Assembly (NCBI RefSeq): GCF_904846695.1
Contig: NZ_CAJHBR010000019.1
Location: 1 to 58,786, forward strand
DNA length: 58,786 nt
Direction: 5' to 3'
DNA from: Psychrobacter urativorans
GTDB lineage: Bacteria; Pseudomonadota; Gammaproteobacteria; Pseudomonadales; Moraxellaceae
Part shown: in pieces, positions 27,418-36,836 of the stretch
How positions within the stretch are numbered: position 1 is the first letter of the stretch
Layout of the letters: each line of letters opens with the position of its first letter
The notes under the pieces: model-generated
What the model saw: the letters and a program-made list of their open reading frames with translations, nothing else
Databases searched by the model: none
What the model was told of the DNA's origin: nothing
Translations under genes and position numbers: made by a program

Positions 27418-28140
27418 ATGCCTGAATCTTTAAATATTATTGACCTTATTACCCAAGCCAGTCTCTTGGTACAGATTGTCATGGGACTACTATTATTAGC
27501 GTCTTTGCTAAGTTGGGTGATTATCTTTCGTCTGAGTTCCCGTTTAGGTACTGCTAAAAACTTTGATCAGCAGTTTGAGACTTGGTTTTGGTCAGGAGAA
27601 GACTTAGCTAAACTCTATCAAGGTATTCAAGGATCGCCTGATCGCCAAGGCCTTGAACAGATTTTTTATGTAGGATTTTCTGAATATTTAAGAATGCATA
27701 AAAAACGCCAACCCAAAGACGATATTATCGATGGCGTCGAGCGTAAACTACGGGTTGGACTCGGTCGTCAGCAGCAGCAATTAGAATCTGGTATCGCCAC
27801 GCTTGCTAGTATAGGTTCGGTAGCACCTTATGTGGGCTTATTCGGTACGGTATGGGGTATTATGAATGCCTTTTTAGGCTTGTCACAAACTGAGCAAGCT
27901 ACTCTAGCCTCTGTCGCTCCTGGTATTGCTGAGGCGCTAATTGCCACAGCGATGGGCCTATTTGCGGCTATTCCAGCGGTACTTGCTTATAATCATTTTA
28001 CCGCAAAGTCAGTCCGACTCTATGAGACACGTGCACTATTCTGTGATGAGATGACGGGTATGCTACAGCGTGAAACTAGTACAGAAAACCTAGCCGCCGC
28101 TATGCCTACTACGGCGATCAGTCAAGGTACTGGTCTATGA
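27418..28140 (+). CDS. tolQ: Tol-Pal system proton channel subunit TolQ
   Basis: TolQ is the inner-membrane channel subunit that, with TolR, uses proton motive force to drive TolA for outer-membrane constriction at division. The 240-residue protein has a first TM at about residues 15-36, a cytoplasmic loop, then the MotA/TolQ/ExbB segment with TLASIGSVAPYVGLFGTVWGIMNAF and the last TM (ALIATAMGLFAAIPAVLAYN), given here in shortened form. It overlaps tolR by 4 nt (ATGA), showing coupling. The context with tolR, tolA and tolB distinguishes it from ExbB. Confidence 0.93.
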   Translation: MPESLNIIDLITQASLLVQIVMGLLLLASLLSWVIIFRLSSRLGTAKNFDQQFETWFWSGEDLAKLYQGIQGSPDRQGLEQIFYVGFSEYLRMHKKRQPKDDIIDGVERKLRVGLGRQQQQLESGIATLASIGSVAPYVGLFGTVWGIMNAFLGLSQTEQATLASVAPGIAEALIATAMGLFAAIPAVLAYNHFTAKSVRLYETRALFCDEMTGMLQRETSTENLAAAMPTTAISQGTGL

Positions 28141-28595
28141 AACCAAGTCCTTATAGCCGGAAGAAAAGCCCCCTCAATGCTGAGATGAACGTCGTACCTT
28201 ACATCGATGTGATGTTAGTACTATTAGTAATCTTCATGGTAACTGCCCCTATGCTCACTACTGGTGTAGATGTTGACTTACCCAAAGAGCAGACCACTAG
28301 CTTGAGTCAAAATCAGCTACCGGTTATCATCTCTTTGACTAGCAGTGGTGAAACTTTTATCAGTTATGAAGACAATATGGATGTACCCGTTAGTGAGCCT
28401 GAGCTGATCGATACTTTATCTAATCTGCAGGCTCAGAGTAATGCTGAGGGCGGCCAACCTGTACAGATTATGATTAACGCTGACCAAAGCAATCAATATG
28501 GTGATATCGTGACTTTAATGGCGACGCTGCAGCGAGCAGGTATCCAAAAGGTAGGACTATTGACTGGTGCACCTTTGGCTACCCCTACACTGTAA
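28137..28595 (+). CDS. tolR: Tol-Pal system protein TolR
   Basis: TolR is a single-pass inner-membrane protein that forms the proton path with TolQ and binds peptidoglycan. The 152-residue product has a short cytoplasmic tail, one TM (about 21-42) with the key Asp24 in PYIDVMLVLLVIF, and a periplasmic ExbD/TolR domain. Its ATG overlaps the tolQ stop. TolR rather than ExbD is chosen from gene order. A 166-bp gap without a gene separates it from tolA. Confidence 0.92.
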   Translation: MKPSPYSRKKSPLNAEMNVVPYIDVMLVLLVIFMVTAPMLTTGVDVDLPKEQTTSLSQNQLPVIISLTSSGETFISYEDNMDVPVSEPELIDTLSNLQAQSNAEGGQPVQIMINADQSNQYGDIVTLMATLQRAGIQKVGLLTGAPLATPTL

Positions 28596-28761
28596 TCACC
28601 ACCGTTAAACAACAGCCCTAAAAGCATCATCCTAGATCCTAAAACCATCACTAACTATTGATTGGCGGATTTACTAATAGTAAGCTTTAGGGCTTGAAAA
28701 CAGCTGGTTAATATAGCTATTATCGATTTTTTACTACTGCATCTCCACGAGTGTTTATACC

Positions 28762-29727
28762 ATGAACAATGCCCCTGCCGTCTACGTGCCAACCGAACCT
28801 GAAGGCAATGGGCTCACCTTGCCTATGCTACTCAGTTTGCTGGCGCATGGTATAGTGCTTGGCGTACTAATCTATACTTACCAGCAGCCTGAAATAGAAC
28901 CGGCTGGCAGTATTGAGACTACTATGGTATCTCCAGGAGAGTTGGCACAGATGCAAGGACAGATACTGGCCAACCGTGCTGCTGCCCAAGCGCAAGCCTC
29001 CAGTGCCAGTAGCAACTCAGCGACTATGCCAATGAACGAGTCTAATAATAGCTTTGCCAATCCAAGTAGCTCGCAGTCAAACTCACAACAATCCTCGGTG
29101 TTCACCCAATCTAATGACCCAGCGACTCGACCGCTGCTAATGAGTGAAGAGCAGCAACAGCGCTTACTTGAGCAATCGAGAGATTATGATCGCAGCATAG
29201 CTGAGTGGACTACAGACTTAGATGACAGTAGTCTGGAAAATCTAACTCAAGCCGATCAACAGCAAATTGACGAGCAAAAAAAGCCTGCAGACTCCCGAGC
29301 CAAAAGTACTGATCAAGTTAAAATTAACAAGCCTAGTAGAGATGATCGCAACATAAATATCGAATTGGGCGGTTCAGGCAAGAGCTTTGATCTATCAGAC
29401 GGTCAGTCGACAGCCAGTGCTGGCAGCTCATCTGGAACGAGTAACAAGTCCTCAGGGGGCAGTCGTGGTGCCAGTAATGGTGAGATCGTCAATTTAATCA
29501 AACGCAACTATAGCCCTCCTACTGGTGCTAAAGGCTCAACTCAGCGCACTACCTTATCTATCACTGTTAATGCTAATGGTGATGTAGTCAGCGTTTCTGC
29601 TTCTGGTGCCAATGAGGCGGTCAACGAAGCCGCCAAGCAAGCGGTAAGAGGGGCTCGCAACCTACCTATTGATACTGATGACCCTAAATACCCTACCTTT
29701 ACTATTCAGTTTAATGGCAGTAACTAG
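28762..29727 (+). CDS. tolA: Tol-Pal system protein TolA
   Basis: TolA links the TolQR motor to TolB and Pal across the periplasm. The 321-residue product has an N-terminal TM at about residues 20-42 (SLLAHGIVLGVLIYTY), a long polar middle part rich in Gln, Ser, Asn and Ala, and a C-terminal TonB/TolA-like domain (from about residue 240, with TLSITVNANGDVVSVSASG). The middle domain lacks the Lys/Ala/Glu helix repeats of E. coli TolA and looks less helical. It sits between tolR and the TolB-like genes. Confidence 0.88.
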   Translation: MNNAPAVYVPTEPEGNGLTLPMLLSLLAHGIVLGVLIYTYQQPEIEPAGSIETTMVSPGELAQMQGQILANRAAAQAQASSASSNSATMPMNESNNSFANPSSSQSNSQQSSVFTQSNDPATRPLLMSEEQQQRLLEQSRDYDRSIAEWTTDLDDSSLENLTQADQQQIDEQKKPADSRAKSTDQVKINKPSRDDRNINIELGGSGKSFDLSDGQSTASAGSSSGTSNKSSGGSRGASNGEIVNLIKRNYSPPTGAKGSTQRTTLSITVNANGDVVSVSASGANEAVNEAAKQAVRGARNLPIDTDDPKYPTFTIQFNGSN

Positions 29728-29808
29728 CATGGATAAAAGCTCACTGAGCCAATAACTGAGCTTACTTTAGGAGCCTAATGTAGGAGCTTAGTCTAGGAGA
29801 TTCGTCGG

Positions 29809-30297
29809 ATGAGACTTCACCCTATAACAATATTGCTTGTCATCTCAATAGCGGTTTTAAGCCTATTTGCATCTCCCCTATTAACGGCCAAGAACATCCC
29901 TGCATCCCTAAATCTTGATACAAGCCTGCCACCCGCTACCGCTATTTTTATACCTTTTACTAATGATAGTATCTTATCGCCGATGATAATAAAGGATCTG
30001 CAGCGCACTGAGCTGACTATCATTAGCGAAAATTCGCCCTTACGCTCCCCTAATGATGTTGACGATACCAGTTATCTATCACAGGGGCCAGATATTGCTG
30101 ACTATCTTATTACAGGCACTACCACTGTTAATAATGCTAAAATAATCATCAATTATAAAGTTGTCGATATACATTCAGGGCAAATCGTTGCCAACGAACA
30201 ACATTTGATTTTAGATAATGATGACTATAGTTTACGTTATGGTGCTCACCGCATTGCTGACAGCCTTTATGAGATAATCGACAATAGTCAGAAGTAA
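29809..30297 (+). CDS. TolB N-terminal-domain-only paralogue
   Basis: The 162-residue product has an N-terminal signal or anchor segment (ITILLVISIAVLSLFASP) followed by a domain aligning along its whole length with the first about 150 residues of the TolB next door: AIFIPFTNDS against VAFVPFAGDS, IKDLQRTEL against LNDLNRTEL, VVDIHSGQIV against VIDVKAGRLL, and RYGAHRIADSLYEII against RYAGHVIANKIYQLI. It stops before the beta-propeller. In TolB this alpha/beta domain (D1) and its N-terminus contact TolA. The gene seems a partial duplication of tolB retained as an exported protein; its function is unknown. It has its own start and lies 81 bp after tolA. Confidence 0.85.
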   Translation: MRLHPITILLVISIAVLSLFASPLLTAKNIPASLNLDTSLPPATAIFIPFTNDSILSPMIIKDLQRTELTIISENSPLRSPNDVDDTSYLSQGPDIADYLITGTTTVNNAKIIINYKVVDIHSGQIVANEQHLILDNDDYSLRYGAHRIADSLYEIIDNSQK

Positions 30298-30520
30298 TAA
30301 CGCTCGTGATCCTTCTAACAAAGTTTTTTTACAACAATAGTCGATTACCTAAGAGCGAATATCAGCGCCCCTACTTACTATTAACTCAACTTTAGCTGAG
30401 CCTTTGTGATTTTTATTTTAGTAATTTGTTACATTTACCCTATTACTTTCATATTAAACTTATCTTTAATGAAATTATCCGTTTATGACACACTTATCTT
30501 AATGCTAATAGGAGCTTGAT

Positions 30521-31822
30521 TTGGCCTTACATACTCACAAAAAGTTATTAACAGTGCTACTGGCTAGCGTCACAAGTTTACTTGTCGCCCCTACTGCCTT
30601 TGCCGCTCCTGTAGTATTACAGTTGGACTATGAAATTCCTGTCGAACAAAACCAAGTGGCTTTTGTGCCTTTTGCTGGGGATTCGGTTATGTCTGCAGTG
30701 GTGCTAAACGATTTGAACCGTACCGAATTAAAAGCCACTAGTACCGGATTGCCACAACAGCCTCGTAGTATCAGTGAGTTGGCAGGAACCTTGCCCGTTT
30801 GGCAAAATACTGGTATTCCCTACTTAGTAGTAGGTAGCACCCGCACTGATCGCGGTAAGATCGTCACTGATTATGAAGTAATAGATGTCAAAGCTGGGCG
30901 CTTGCTTGAGGGCAAACAGACCTTAAGCGCTGATAACAATAAAGAGAGCATGCGCTATGCAGGCCACGTTATCGCTAACAAAATATATCAGCTAATCACT
31001 GGTATACCCGGTGACTTCTCAGGCCGTATTGCCTATATTGAAGAGACTGGCGTAGGTAAAAATAAAGTCTCACGCCTAAAAGTGATGGATGCTGACGGTG
31101 AGAATGCTAAGACTATTACTGAAGTAAAAGGTTCTATCTTTGCTCCCGCTTGGTCACCTGATGGTTCAAAAATAGCTTATTCCGTCCTGCGTGATAAATC
31201 TTATCAGACGATCTATGTACAGAATGTTAACGGCGGCGGTGCCACCCATATCACCCCTTACAATGGTACTAGTATTAGCCCGTCCTTCTCCCCTGATGGT
31301 AGCAAAATTATATTTTCGGGAAGCTTTGAAGGCAGCGAAAATATTTATGAGATCAATGCTGGTGGAGGCAACTTAAGAAAACTGACTAACTGGTCGTCGA
31401 GTGAATCGCAACCAAGCTATGCTCCTGATGGCAAATCTTTTGTATTTGCCTCTAACAAAGCGGCATTTAGCAGACCTGAGATCTATCGTTATGAGTTTGA
31501 CTCAGGACGTATCAGTAAAGTCTCTAGAGGTGGCTATGCCTCTACGCCCAAATACAGCAGTGATGGTAAACAAATTGGTTTCTTGAGTGGGCGCTCAGCG
31601 GCTATTATGGATAATAATGGTGCGATAATCACTAACATTGGTAACACAGGTCTCGATGAAGGGGTCAGTTTCTCACCTAATGGTAAGCGTGTGGTCTACG
31701 CATCGTCACAAGGGGGCAAAGGAGTGATCACTATTAAGTCGCTTAATGGCGGGGCATCTTTTGGTAAATCTGGTCAAGGAACTATCCGCTCACCTGTCTG
31801 GTCAGCCAATCCTAACAACTAA
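30521..31822 (+). CDS. tolB: Tol-Pal system periplasmic protein TolB
   Basis: TolB is the periplasmic beta-propeller that shuttles between Pal and TolA. The signal peptide (LLTVLLASVTSLLVAPTAFA) is followed by the D1 domain and then about six TolB propeller blades with the repeated pattern APAWSPDGSKIAY, SPSFSPDGSKIIF, QPSYAPDGKSFVF and so on. The start is TTG at 30521, chosen because it gives a complete signal peptide and follows an AGGAG ribosome-binding site; no in-frame ATG fits. The length of 433 aa is typical. pal does not follow; a bidirectional terminator and a cytochrome gene do. Confidence 0.95.
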   Translation: MALHTHKKLLTVLLASVTSLLVAPTAFAAPVVLQLDYEIPVEQNQVAFVPFAGDSVMSAVVLNDLNRTELKATSTGLPQQPRSISELAGTLPVWQNTGIPYLVVGSTRTDRGKIVTDYEVIDVKAGRLLEGKQTLSADNNKESMRYAGHVIANKIYQLITGIPGDFSGRIAYIEETGVGKNKVSRLKVMDADGENAKTITEVKGSIFAPAWSPDGSKIAYSVLRDKSYQTIYVQNVNGGGATHITPYNGTSISPSFSPDGSKIIFSGSFEGSENIYEINAGGGNLRKLTNWSSSESQPSYAPDGKSFVFASNKAAFSRPEIYRYEFDSGRISKVSRGGYASTPKYSSDGKQIGFLSGRSAAIMDNNGAIITNIGNTGLDEGVSFSPNGKRVVYASSQGGKGVITIKSLNGGASFGKSGQGTIRSPVWSANPNN

Positions 31823-31881
31823 CAATTAACAATTAACAACTGTTAAATTCTAACGCCCTTATTATAGTTAGCATTATGAAC

Positions 31882-31918
31882 AAAAAAGCGTCCGATACTA
31901 GTATCGGACGCTTTTTTT
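31882..31918. terminator. Bidirectional intrinsic terminator between tolB and the cytochrome gene
   Basis: A perfect inverted repeat with a GC-rich core (gcgtccgata/tatcggacgc) is flanked by A6 on one side and T7 on the other, so it can stop transcripts from both convergent units. It lies 60 nt after the tolB stop and about 65 nt after the cytochrome stop. Confidence 0.95.
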
Positions 31919-31983
31919 ATGAGTACTAATTATAGTGGCTTATTATATTCTAGTGGTTTACTCTAAAAAACCAGCTATAGCCG

Positions 31984-32652
31984 TTAATCATCAGAAGGGT
32001 CATGACCTGGTGGATTATCTTGACGAAGTTTTGCCACGTCAGCGGCAGTCACTGGATCTTTATAACCATTCAAATCAGTACGAATATATTGAGTCACTGC
32101 TGCCATTTGCTCATCATCCATCATAGTATGGAATGAGGGCATGCCACGAAAACCATTGATCAAAATATCAATCACGTAGTACTTAGACTCCATCTTACTA
32201 TTATTAGCTAGCGGAGGATAATAACCGGCACCTATAGCCCCTTCGCCTTTATGCATATGACAGGCCGCACAAGACTCATGATATAGTTTTTCACCATCAT
32301 TAGTACTATAGGAGTTGTCTGTACCAAATATCGCTTGCCACTGCTTCAGTTCAGGATCATCTGCTATCGTTGGTAATGAGCTAGTATCCACAATATTGAC
32401 CGGCTTCTCAGTAAGTTCTTCACGAGTCATATATACCCCGCCCCAAGCGCCATCATTACGGCTAGATTGAACATCATAAGCTTTAGGGTCATCATTACTG
32501 TTGGCAGAATCCGTGCCATTAGCTTGTACTGCAGGTTCTGCTATCGTTGGCGCATCTGCATCTGTAGACGAGCAGCCAGTCAATGCTGACATGGCCAAAC
32601 TAACACTAGCAATAACCGTCACAAGTGGATATTTAAAATAATTCATAGTCAC
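31984..32652 (-). CDS. Lipid-anchored mono-haem cytochrome c
   Basis: The 222-residue product has a lipobox LTGC (Cys27), so it should be anchored to a membrane on the periplasmic side. One haem site CAACH is at 128-132, with candidate Met ligands in RGMPSFHTMM. A polar linker of about 80 residues lies between anchor and haem domain. The gene lies 29 nt after the FAD oxidoreductase gene on the same strand and is the last of a three-gene redox unit, so it is probably the electron acceptor or relay for that enzyme. Confidence 0.88.
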   Translation of the reverse strand: MTMNYFKYPLVTVIASVSLAMSALTGCSSTDADAPTIAEPAVQANGTDSANSNDDPKAYDVQSSRNDGAWGGVYMTREELTEKPVNIVDTSSLPTIADDPELKQWQAIFGTDNSYSTNDGEKLYHESCAACHMHKGEGAIGAGYYPPLANNSKMESKYYVIDILINGFRGMPSFHTMMDDEQMAAVTQYIRTDLNGYKDPVTAADVAKLRQDNPPGHDPSDD

Positions 32653-32681
32653 CTCTTTATTTCTTTATCTATGACGGATGG

Positions 32682-34277
32682 CTATACGGCCTTCGCTCTT
32701 TTGTGTAGTCGATTAGCAGTGTCGAGTCCGGACAAAATTGCCCCTTCTTGCCATGCAGGGATATGGGAGCAATGCTCACCCGCCAATACAATACGATTAT
32801 CAATGCTACACAGCGTATCGTAGTACTGCTCGCGACTAGATGCACTCCATATACCATAACAGCCGAGCGTCCATGGAATACGATGCCAGACTACCGAAGT
32901 ACCCGCCTTAAACTCTTTCGGATACTGGGGATGAATATGCTTACCATAGGCTAAAGCGGCATCAATACGCTGTTGCGGCGTTAGCGCATTAAATTTATAA
33001 GAGGTCTCACCAAAGCCATAGCCGCCAAGTAATACCCCTGTGCCATCTTTGAACATATTCTGCGAAGGATAAGATATTTGGGTGATAGGCATATCGGTAT
33101 AAGTCACCCCACCATAAATCCACTCATCCTCTTCCCAAAAGCGACGTTTAAACTCAAGTCCTACTTTGAATGATGTGTCATAAGGCACAGCGGCCATAGC
33201 TTGCTTCATAGGCGCTGAAACATTGATATCCATCTGGGTCAATATCGTTAACGGAATAGTACAAATACACCAATCCGCGCGCACTGTTTTGGCCTCATTG
33301 CCGCCACCATTGCTGTCGACATACTGTACAGTAACCCCAGTATCATCCTGCTCGATTTTGGTCACTTTGGCATTCAGAGTGATCATGTCACGGCACTCAC
33401 GAGTGAATGCATCGCCAATTTTACCCATGCCGCCTACAGGCTGAAACATCGTTGGCTGATGGTTCTCAATAGTGAAGTTAGATAAGTCAGCCCACATTCC
33501 TGAGTTTAATAAGCTATTGAGCGGAATAGGCTTCGAAGGCTTAGCATCAGGCATCAAGCCCCCACCCGGATAGACGCTAAACCCACGGTAAATACCAGTA
33601 TCATGGCTGCGAAGATAGCGATAATCTTTATCGAGCACGCCCCAGCCTTTTAGGCCCTCAAGCAGTTTCTCTTTATCTTCAGTATTCACTGATCGATCAA
33701 GACTACCGACGTTAACCGCTTTTGATAATAGCTCTGAGACATAGCCTCTGACGTCAGATTGTACATCCCCTAAACGCTGCGGTACCCCATTAAAGTGGTT
33801 AGTACGATGCAAATAGGCTCTAGAGTTATCTTGGATAAAAGGTTCCATCGCTACGCCGAATTTTTTGCAGTAGCTCATAACGGCATAGTGATGGCTCGGC
33901 AAACGCCAAGGTCCACCATTGAGATAATTACCCTCTTCAAAATCACAAGTTACCGTTTCGCCACCAAGCTCAGTGTAGCTCTCACCACCATTAACAGACC
34001 AGCTACGACCGCCACCACGATTTTGGTACTCTAATACCTTGACGCTATAACCCGCTTTACGTAGCTCATAAGCGGCAGTGAGTCCAGCAAGACCAGCCCC
34101 GAGAATAATAATACTAGCGCCAGCAGGAGCACCTGATAATTCCATACTCTGTTTAAAACTAGACTCTGAGGCAAAACCCAAAGTAGTCATTGCTTGGTAC
34201 ATTGCCGTTGCGCCAGCAGTCTTACCAATCATTGACAATAGTTGGCGCCGGGTGGGTGATTGAAGCATATCTTTCAT
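32682..34277 (-). CDS. Tat-exported flavin amine oxidase/dehydrogenase-like protein
   Basis: The 531-residue product starts with a twin-arginine signal (TRRQLLSMIG, Arg10-Arg11), then the dinucleotide-binding motif ILGAGLAGLTAAYELR with Gly60, Gly62 and Gly65, the RGGGRSW segment typical of amine oxidases, and a C-terminal FAD motif region (RIVLAGEHCSHIPAWQEGA). It belongs to the flavin monoamine/L-amino-acid oxidase superfamily; the substrate is unknown. Neighbouring cytochrome c genes on both sides suggest it is a periplasmic dehydrogenase passing electrons to cytochrome c rather than an oxygen-using oxidase. ATG at Met4 would be an alternative start and retain the Tat motif. Confidence 0.88.
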   Translation of the reverse strand: MKDMLQSPTRRQLLSMIGKTAGATAMYQAMTTLGFASESSFKQSMELSGAPAGASIIILGAGLAGLTAAYELRKAGYSVKVLEYQNRGGGRSWSVNGGESYTELGGETVTCDFEEGNYLNGGPWRLPSHHYAVMSYCKKFGVAMEPFIQDNSRAYLHRTNHFNGVPQRLGDVQSDVRGYVSELLSKAVNVGSLDRSVNTEDKEKLLEGLKGWGVLDKDYRYLRSHDTGIYRGFSVYPGGGLMPDAKPSKPIPLNSLLNSGMWADLSNFTIENHQPTMFQPVGGMGKIGDAFTRECRDMITLNAKVTKIEQDDTGVTVQYVDSNGGGNEAKTVRADWCICTIPLTILTQMDINVSAPMKQAMAAVPYDTSFKVGLEFKRRFWEEDEWIYGGVTYTDMPITQISYPSQNMFKDGTGVLLGGYGFGETSYKFNALTPQQRIDAALAYGKHIHPQYPKEFKAGTSVVWHRIPWTLGCYGIWSASSREQYYDTLCSIDNRIVLAGEHCSHIPAWQEGAILSGLDTANRLHKRAKAV

Positions 34278-34500
34278 AATCTTATCCTTATGGGATAACT
34301 AGTATGACGGTAGGCAATATTTAGTAGTACGATTACTATTGAGGAGGGCTAGATCTTCGCTGTCACTCAAAATAATAGTCAATCGTAAATAAATACCCTA
34401 CTCTCTACTCCCTAGTCATTAACCCTAATTTTGTTATAGCTGTCTTTAAAATTAATACGGTAGGCTAAGGTTTTTTAAAGCAAAAACCTATACCTTGTAG

Positions 34501-35985
34501 CTAAGTACGACGGCGTGAGCGGATCATAGTGCGAATAATAAAGGCAATAACTATCAACGCTACGACCATACCTAGTATCGCTAAAAAGCCGGCATATTTG
34601 ATTAAAAAAGGCTGCTCAGGCTCCGCAGTCGCCACCCGATCAACATCATCAGCACTGACATCACTACTAGGCAAACCACCGAAGTTGACGCGTACATAGT
34701 TAGTAATATCGGCTATTTGTGCGCTGCTCAAATCTTCTGAGAATCCTGGCATACTCGGGCTAGTATTAGTACCGCCTTTAACCCCATGTGCGATCACATT
34801 AATAATGGCATTAGGCTGCTCACGGCGCAGACTAGTTAGGCCCACGATAGGTGCATAACCTGCATCGGGCTGAGCGTATCCATTGACCCCATGACAGCTA
34901 GCACAAGCAGCAAGGTATAAGCCTTCTGCAGAGTTACCATCTACCTTAGCCTTGGCTTGTTTTAGATGGTCTTTTTGCGCAATAAGGTCATGAGTGATTG
35001 ACTGGCTGACTGGATTTGGTAGCTTTGAGATATCTACAGCAGTGATCTTGTTTTCAGTAGCGATCGCCGGTACAGCTTTTAGATAAGAAGCTATAGAGTT
35101 TAAATCTTCGTCTTTTAGATAACGGGTACTGTGTGCCACTGCCTCGGCCATAGGTCCGCCAGCATAAGCACGCTTATCAAGCTTACCCGTACGCAAATAA
35201 GTGACAATGTCATGCTCAGTCCAACTACCAATACCACTGTCGTTGTCAGGAGTGATATTAGGGGCATACCAGTTACCCAAAGGGGCACCCGATAAGTACA
35301 TGCCCTTATTAAAGCCCATAGTACTGTTACGCGGTGTATGACAAGTGCCACAATGCTCTAAATTATTGACTAAATATTCGCCACGTTTTTGAGGCTCAGT
35401 TAAACCTTCACGCTTATGTGAAGAAGGAATATTAATAGCATTCCACCCTAACATTAAGGTGCGAAAATTAAACGGGAATGGCAGGCTAGTTTTGTGCTCA
35501 GGCGCTTCATCGAATGCTGGTACAGTCTGTAAATACGCAAACAGAGCATTGATGTCTTCATCAGTCATGCCATTGTAAGAAGGATATGGCATGGCAGGAT
35601 ATAGCATATGCTTAGGGGTACGACCTTTTTGCAGAGCATTTTTTAAATCTTTTTCGGTATATTTACCGATACCATAACGTTTGGATGGCGTGATATTAGT
35701 AGAATAGATATCACCCATAGGAGTGGCAATCGGTGAGCCGCCAGTATAATCTTCGCCGTGACAGGCCATACAGTCAGCAGCGCGCGCAATATAAGCGCCA
35801 CGATTGACTAAGTCGCTGTTAGTTGGTTTGACATTGGGCAGGCTGCTTGCTTCTGGTAGGCCGCTGGCGTGAGCGACACTGTTAGTGTTAGCAATAACAA
35901 CTGGTGAGGTAGCGACATCAGCCATGGCAGCACTGGAGATGATAGCGATGGTCAGCATCGACAACATCATAGAAAGTGGCTTCAT
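34501..35985 (-). CDS. Membrane-bound tri-haem cytochrome c
   Basis: The 494-residue product has a signal peptide, three haem-binding sites (CMACH at 72-76, CGTCH at 212-216, CASCH at 361-365) and a single C-terminal TM followed by a basic tail (RSRRRT). This layout matches the cytochrome c subunit of membrane-bound alcohol, aldehyde and gluconate dehydrogenases, which carry electrons to ubiquinone. No quinoprotein dehydrogenase gene is adjacent; instead the FAD oxidoreductase gene is downstream, 223 bp away on the same strand. It likely acts as the quinone-linked terminal carrier of that system. Confidence 0.9.
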   Translation of the reverse strand: MKPLSMMLSMLTIAIISSAAMADVATSPVVIANTNSVAHASGLPEASSLPNVKPTNSDLVNRGAYIARAADCMACHGEDYTGGSPIATPMGDIYSTNITPSKRYGIGKYTEKDLKNALQKGRTPKHMLYPAMPYPSYNGMTDEDINALFAYLQTVPAFDEAPEHKTSLPFPFNFRTLMLGWNAINIPSSHKREGLTEPQKRGEYLVNNLEHCGTCHTPRNSTMGFNKGMYLSGAPLGNWYAPNITPDNDSGIGSWTEHDIVTYLRTGKLDKRAYAGGPMAEAVAHSTRYLKDEDLNSIASYLKAVPAIATENKITAVDISKLPNPVSQSITHDLIAQKDHLKQAKAKVDGNSAEGLYLAACASCHGVNGYAQPDAGYAPIVGLTSLRREQPNAIINVIAHGVKGGTNTSPSMPGFSEDLSSAQIADITNYVRVNFGGLPSSDVSADDVDRVATAEPEQPFLIKYAGFLAILGMVVALIVIAFIIRTMIRSRRRT

Positions 35986-36630
35986 AATTTCCTCTTATAG
36001 CTGGCAACCTAAGTAAATTGCTGGCATTTTAATTATCTTCAATATTTTGCAATTGTCATGTTACAACTACTTATAGTGCTGGGGATGACCCTGCTTGAGA
36101 TGGTTTATCCTAAGCAGTAGTCACAGAGCATTAGCGTTACTCTAATAGCTGACAATTTAGAACTATTTCGCTAATATTGCTAGAATAATAACCTACTTGT
36201 TCTATTATTTTACAAAAGTAAAAATATTGATTAATTAGGTAATTTTAGCAACATTAATGTTATCGAATACTGCTGTATTGATAACTTATTAATAAAGCTA
36301 ATTAAAAACAGCTACTAAGCGGCATAATCTATTAACTCAGCTAAACTTTAACCGCTACTTATTAAGTAATCTTGTACAGTATCCAGTCATTGCTAGCGTT
36401 ATGACGATTATAGCTTGTACATAATCACTACAGTAGTATGGGCGAATTATGAGATTTTGATAGCAATAGAATAGACAGCCAGTTAATCCTAGCTGCAAAG
36501 CTATAATGGCATTAAGTTATCGACACTCCTTAACAAACAGTGGCTAATTAGCAGATCTGCCGCTTCATTGCTGACTTCTATCTACATTTATACCTCTTTT
36601 ATTGCTTAGCTATCCTAGGTTAAAAATTAT
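35986..36630. other. Upstream region of the cytochrome c unit and of a small lipoprotein
   Basis: About 645 bp between divergent genes, AT-rich, with no credible ORF on either strand. It must hold the promoter of the cytochrome-flavoprotein unit on the minus strand and of the 38-residue lipoprotein on the plus strand. I see no operator or RNA motif I can name. Confidence 0.5.
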
Positions 36631-36747
36631 ATGAAAATATTGATGCTCACTGGGCTGTTGGTGCTAGCAACAGGGTTAAATGGCTGTCAAAACCTACAGC
36701 TTGGCGCCAGTCCTATTCCTGTTATTGCTTACGATAGTGCCAAATAG
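36631..36747 (+). CDS. Very small lipoprotein (38 aa)
   Basis: A 38-codon ORF starts MKILMLTGLLVLATGLNGCQ: a Lys residue, a hydrophobic stretch and a lipobox LNGC with Cys19, then 19 polar or small residues. This is the layout of entericidin-like or other mini-lipoproteins, though I see no sequence match to a named family. The signal-peptide pattern is the main evidence, since the ribosome-binding site is weak (AGGT about 11-14 nt upstream). A hairpin with a flanking A/T tract (36803-36836) lies downstream. It is isolated between two divergent units. Confidence 0.65.
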   Translation: MKILMLTGLLVLATGLNGCQNLQLGASPIPVIAYDSAK

Positions 36748-36802
36748 CTAATTGTTAAAGCTTGGCAGCTTTTAAAGTTAGGGCTAACTTCACCAGTACT
36801 AA

Positions 36803-36836
36803 AAAGGGCAGATATCTATTAAGATATCTGCCCTTT
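36803..36836. terminator. Stem-loop terminator
   Basis: A 14-bp perfect stem (aagggcagatatct with agatatctgccctt) closes over a small loop. On the minus strand the stem is followed by T5, and on the plus strand by a shorter T-run, so it may serve both the small lipoprotein gene and the flavodoxin gene that ends at 36995. Confidence 0.75.

Noticed and set aside
34467..34489. Hairpin after the tri-haem cytochrome gene
   Set aside because: The stem is almost entirely A-T pairs and offers no stable GC core, so termination cannot be supported.
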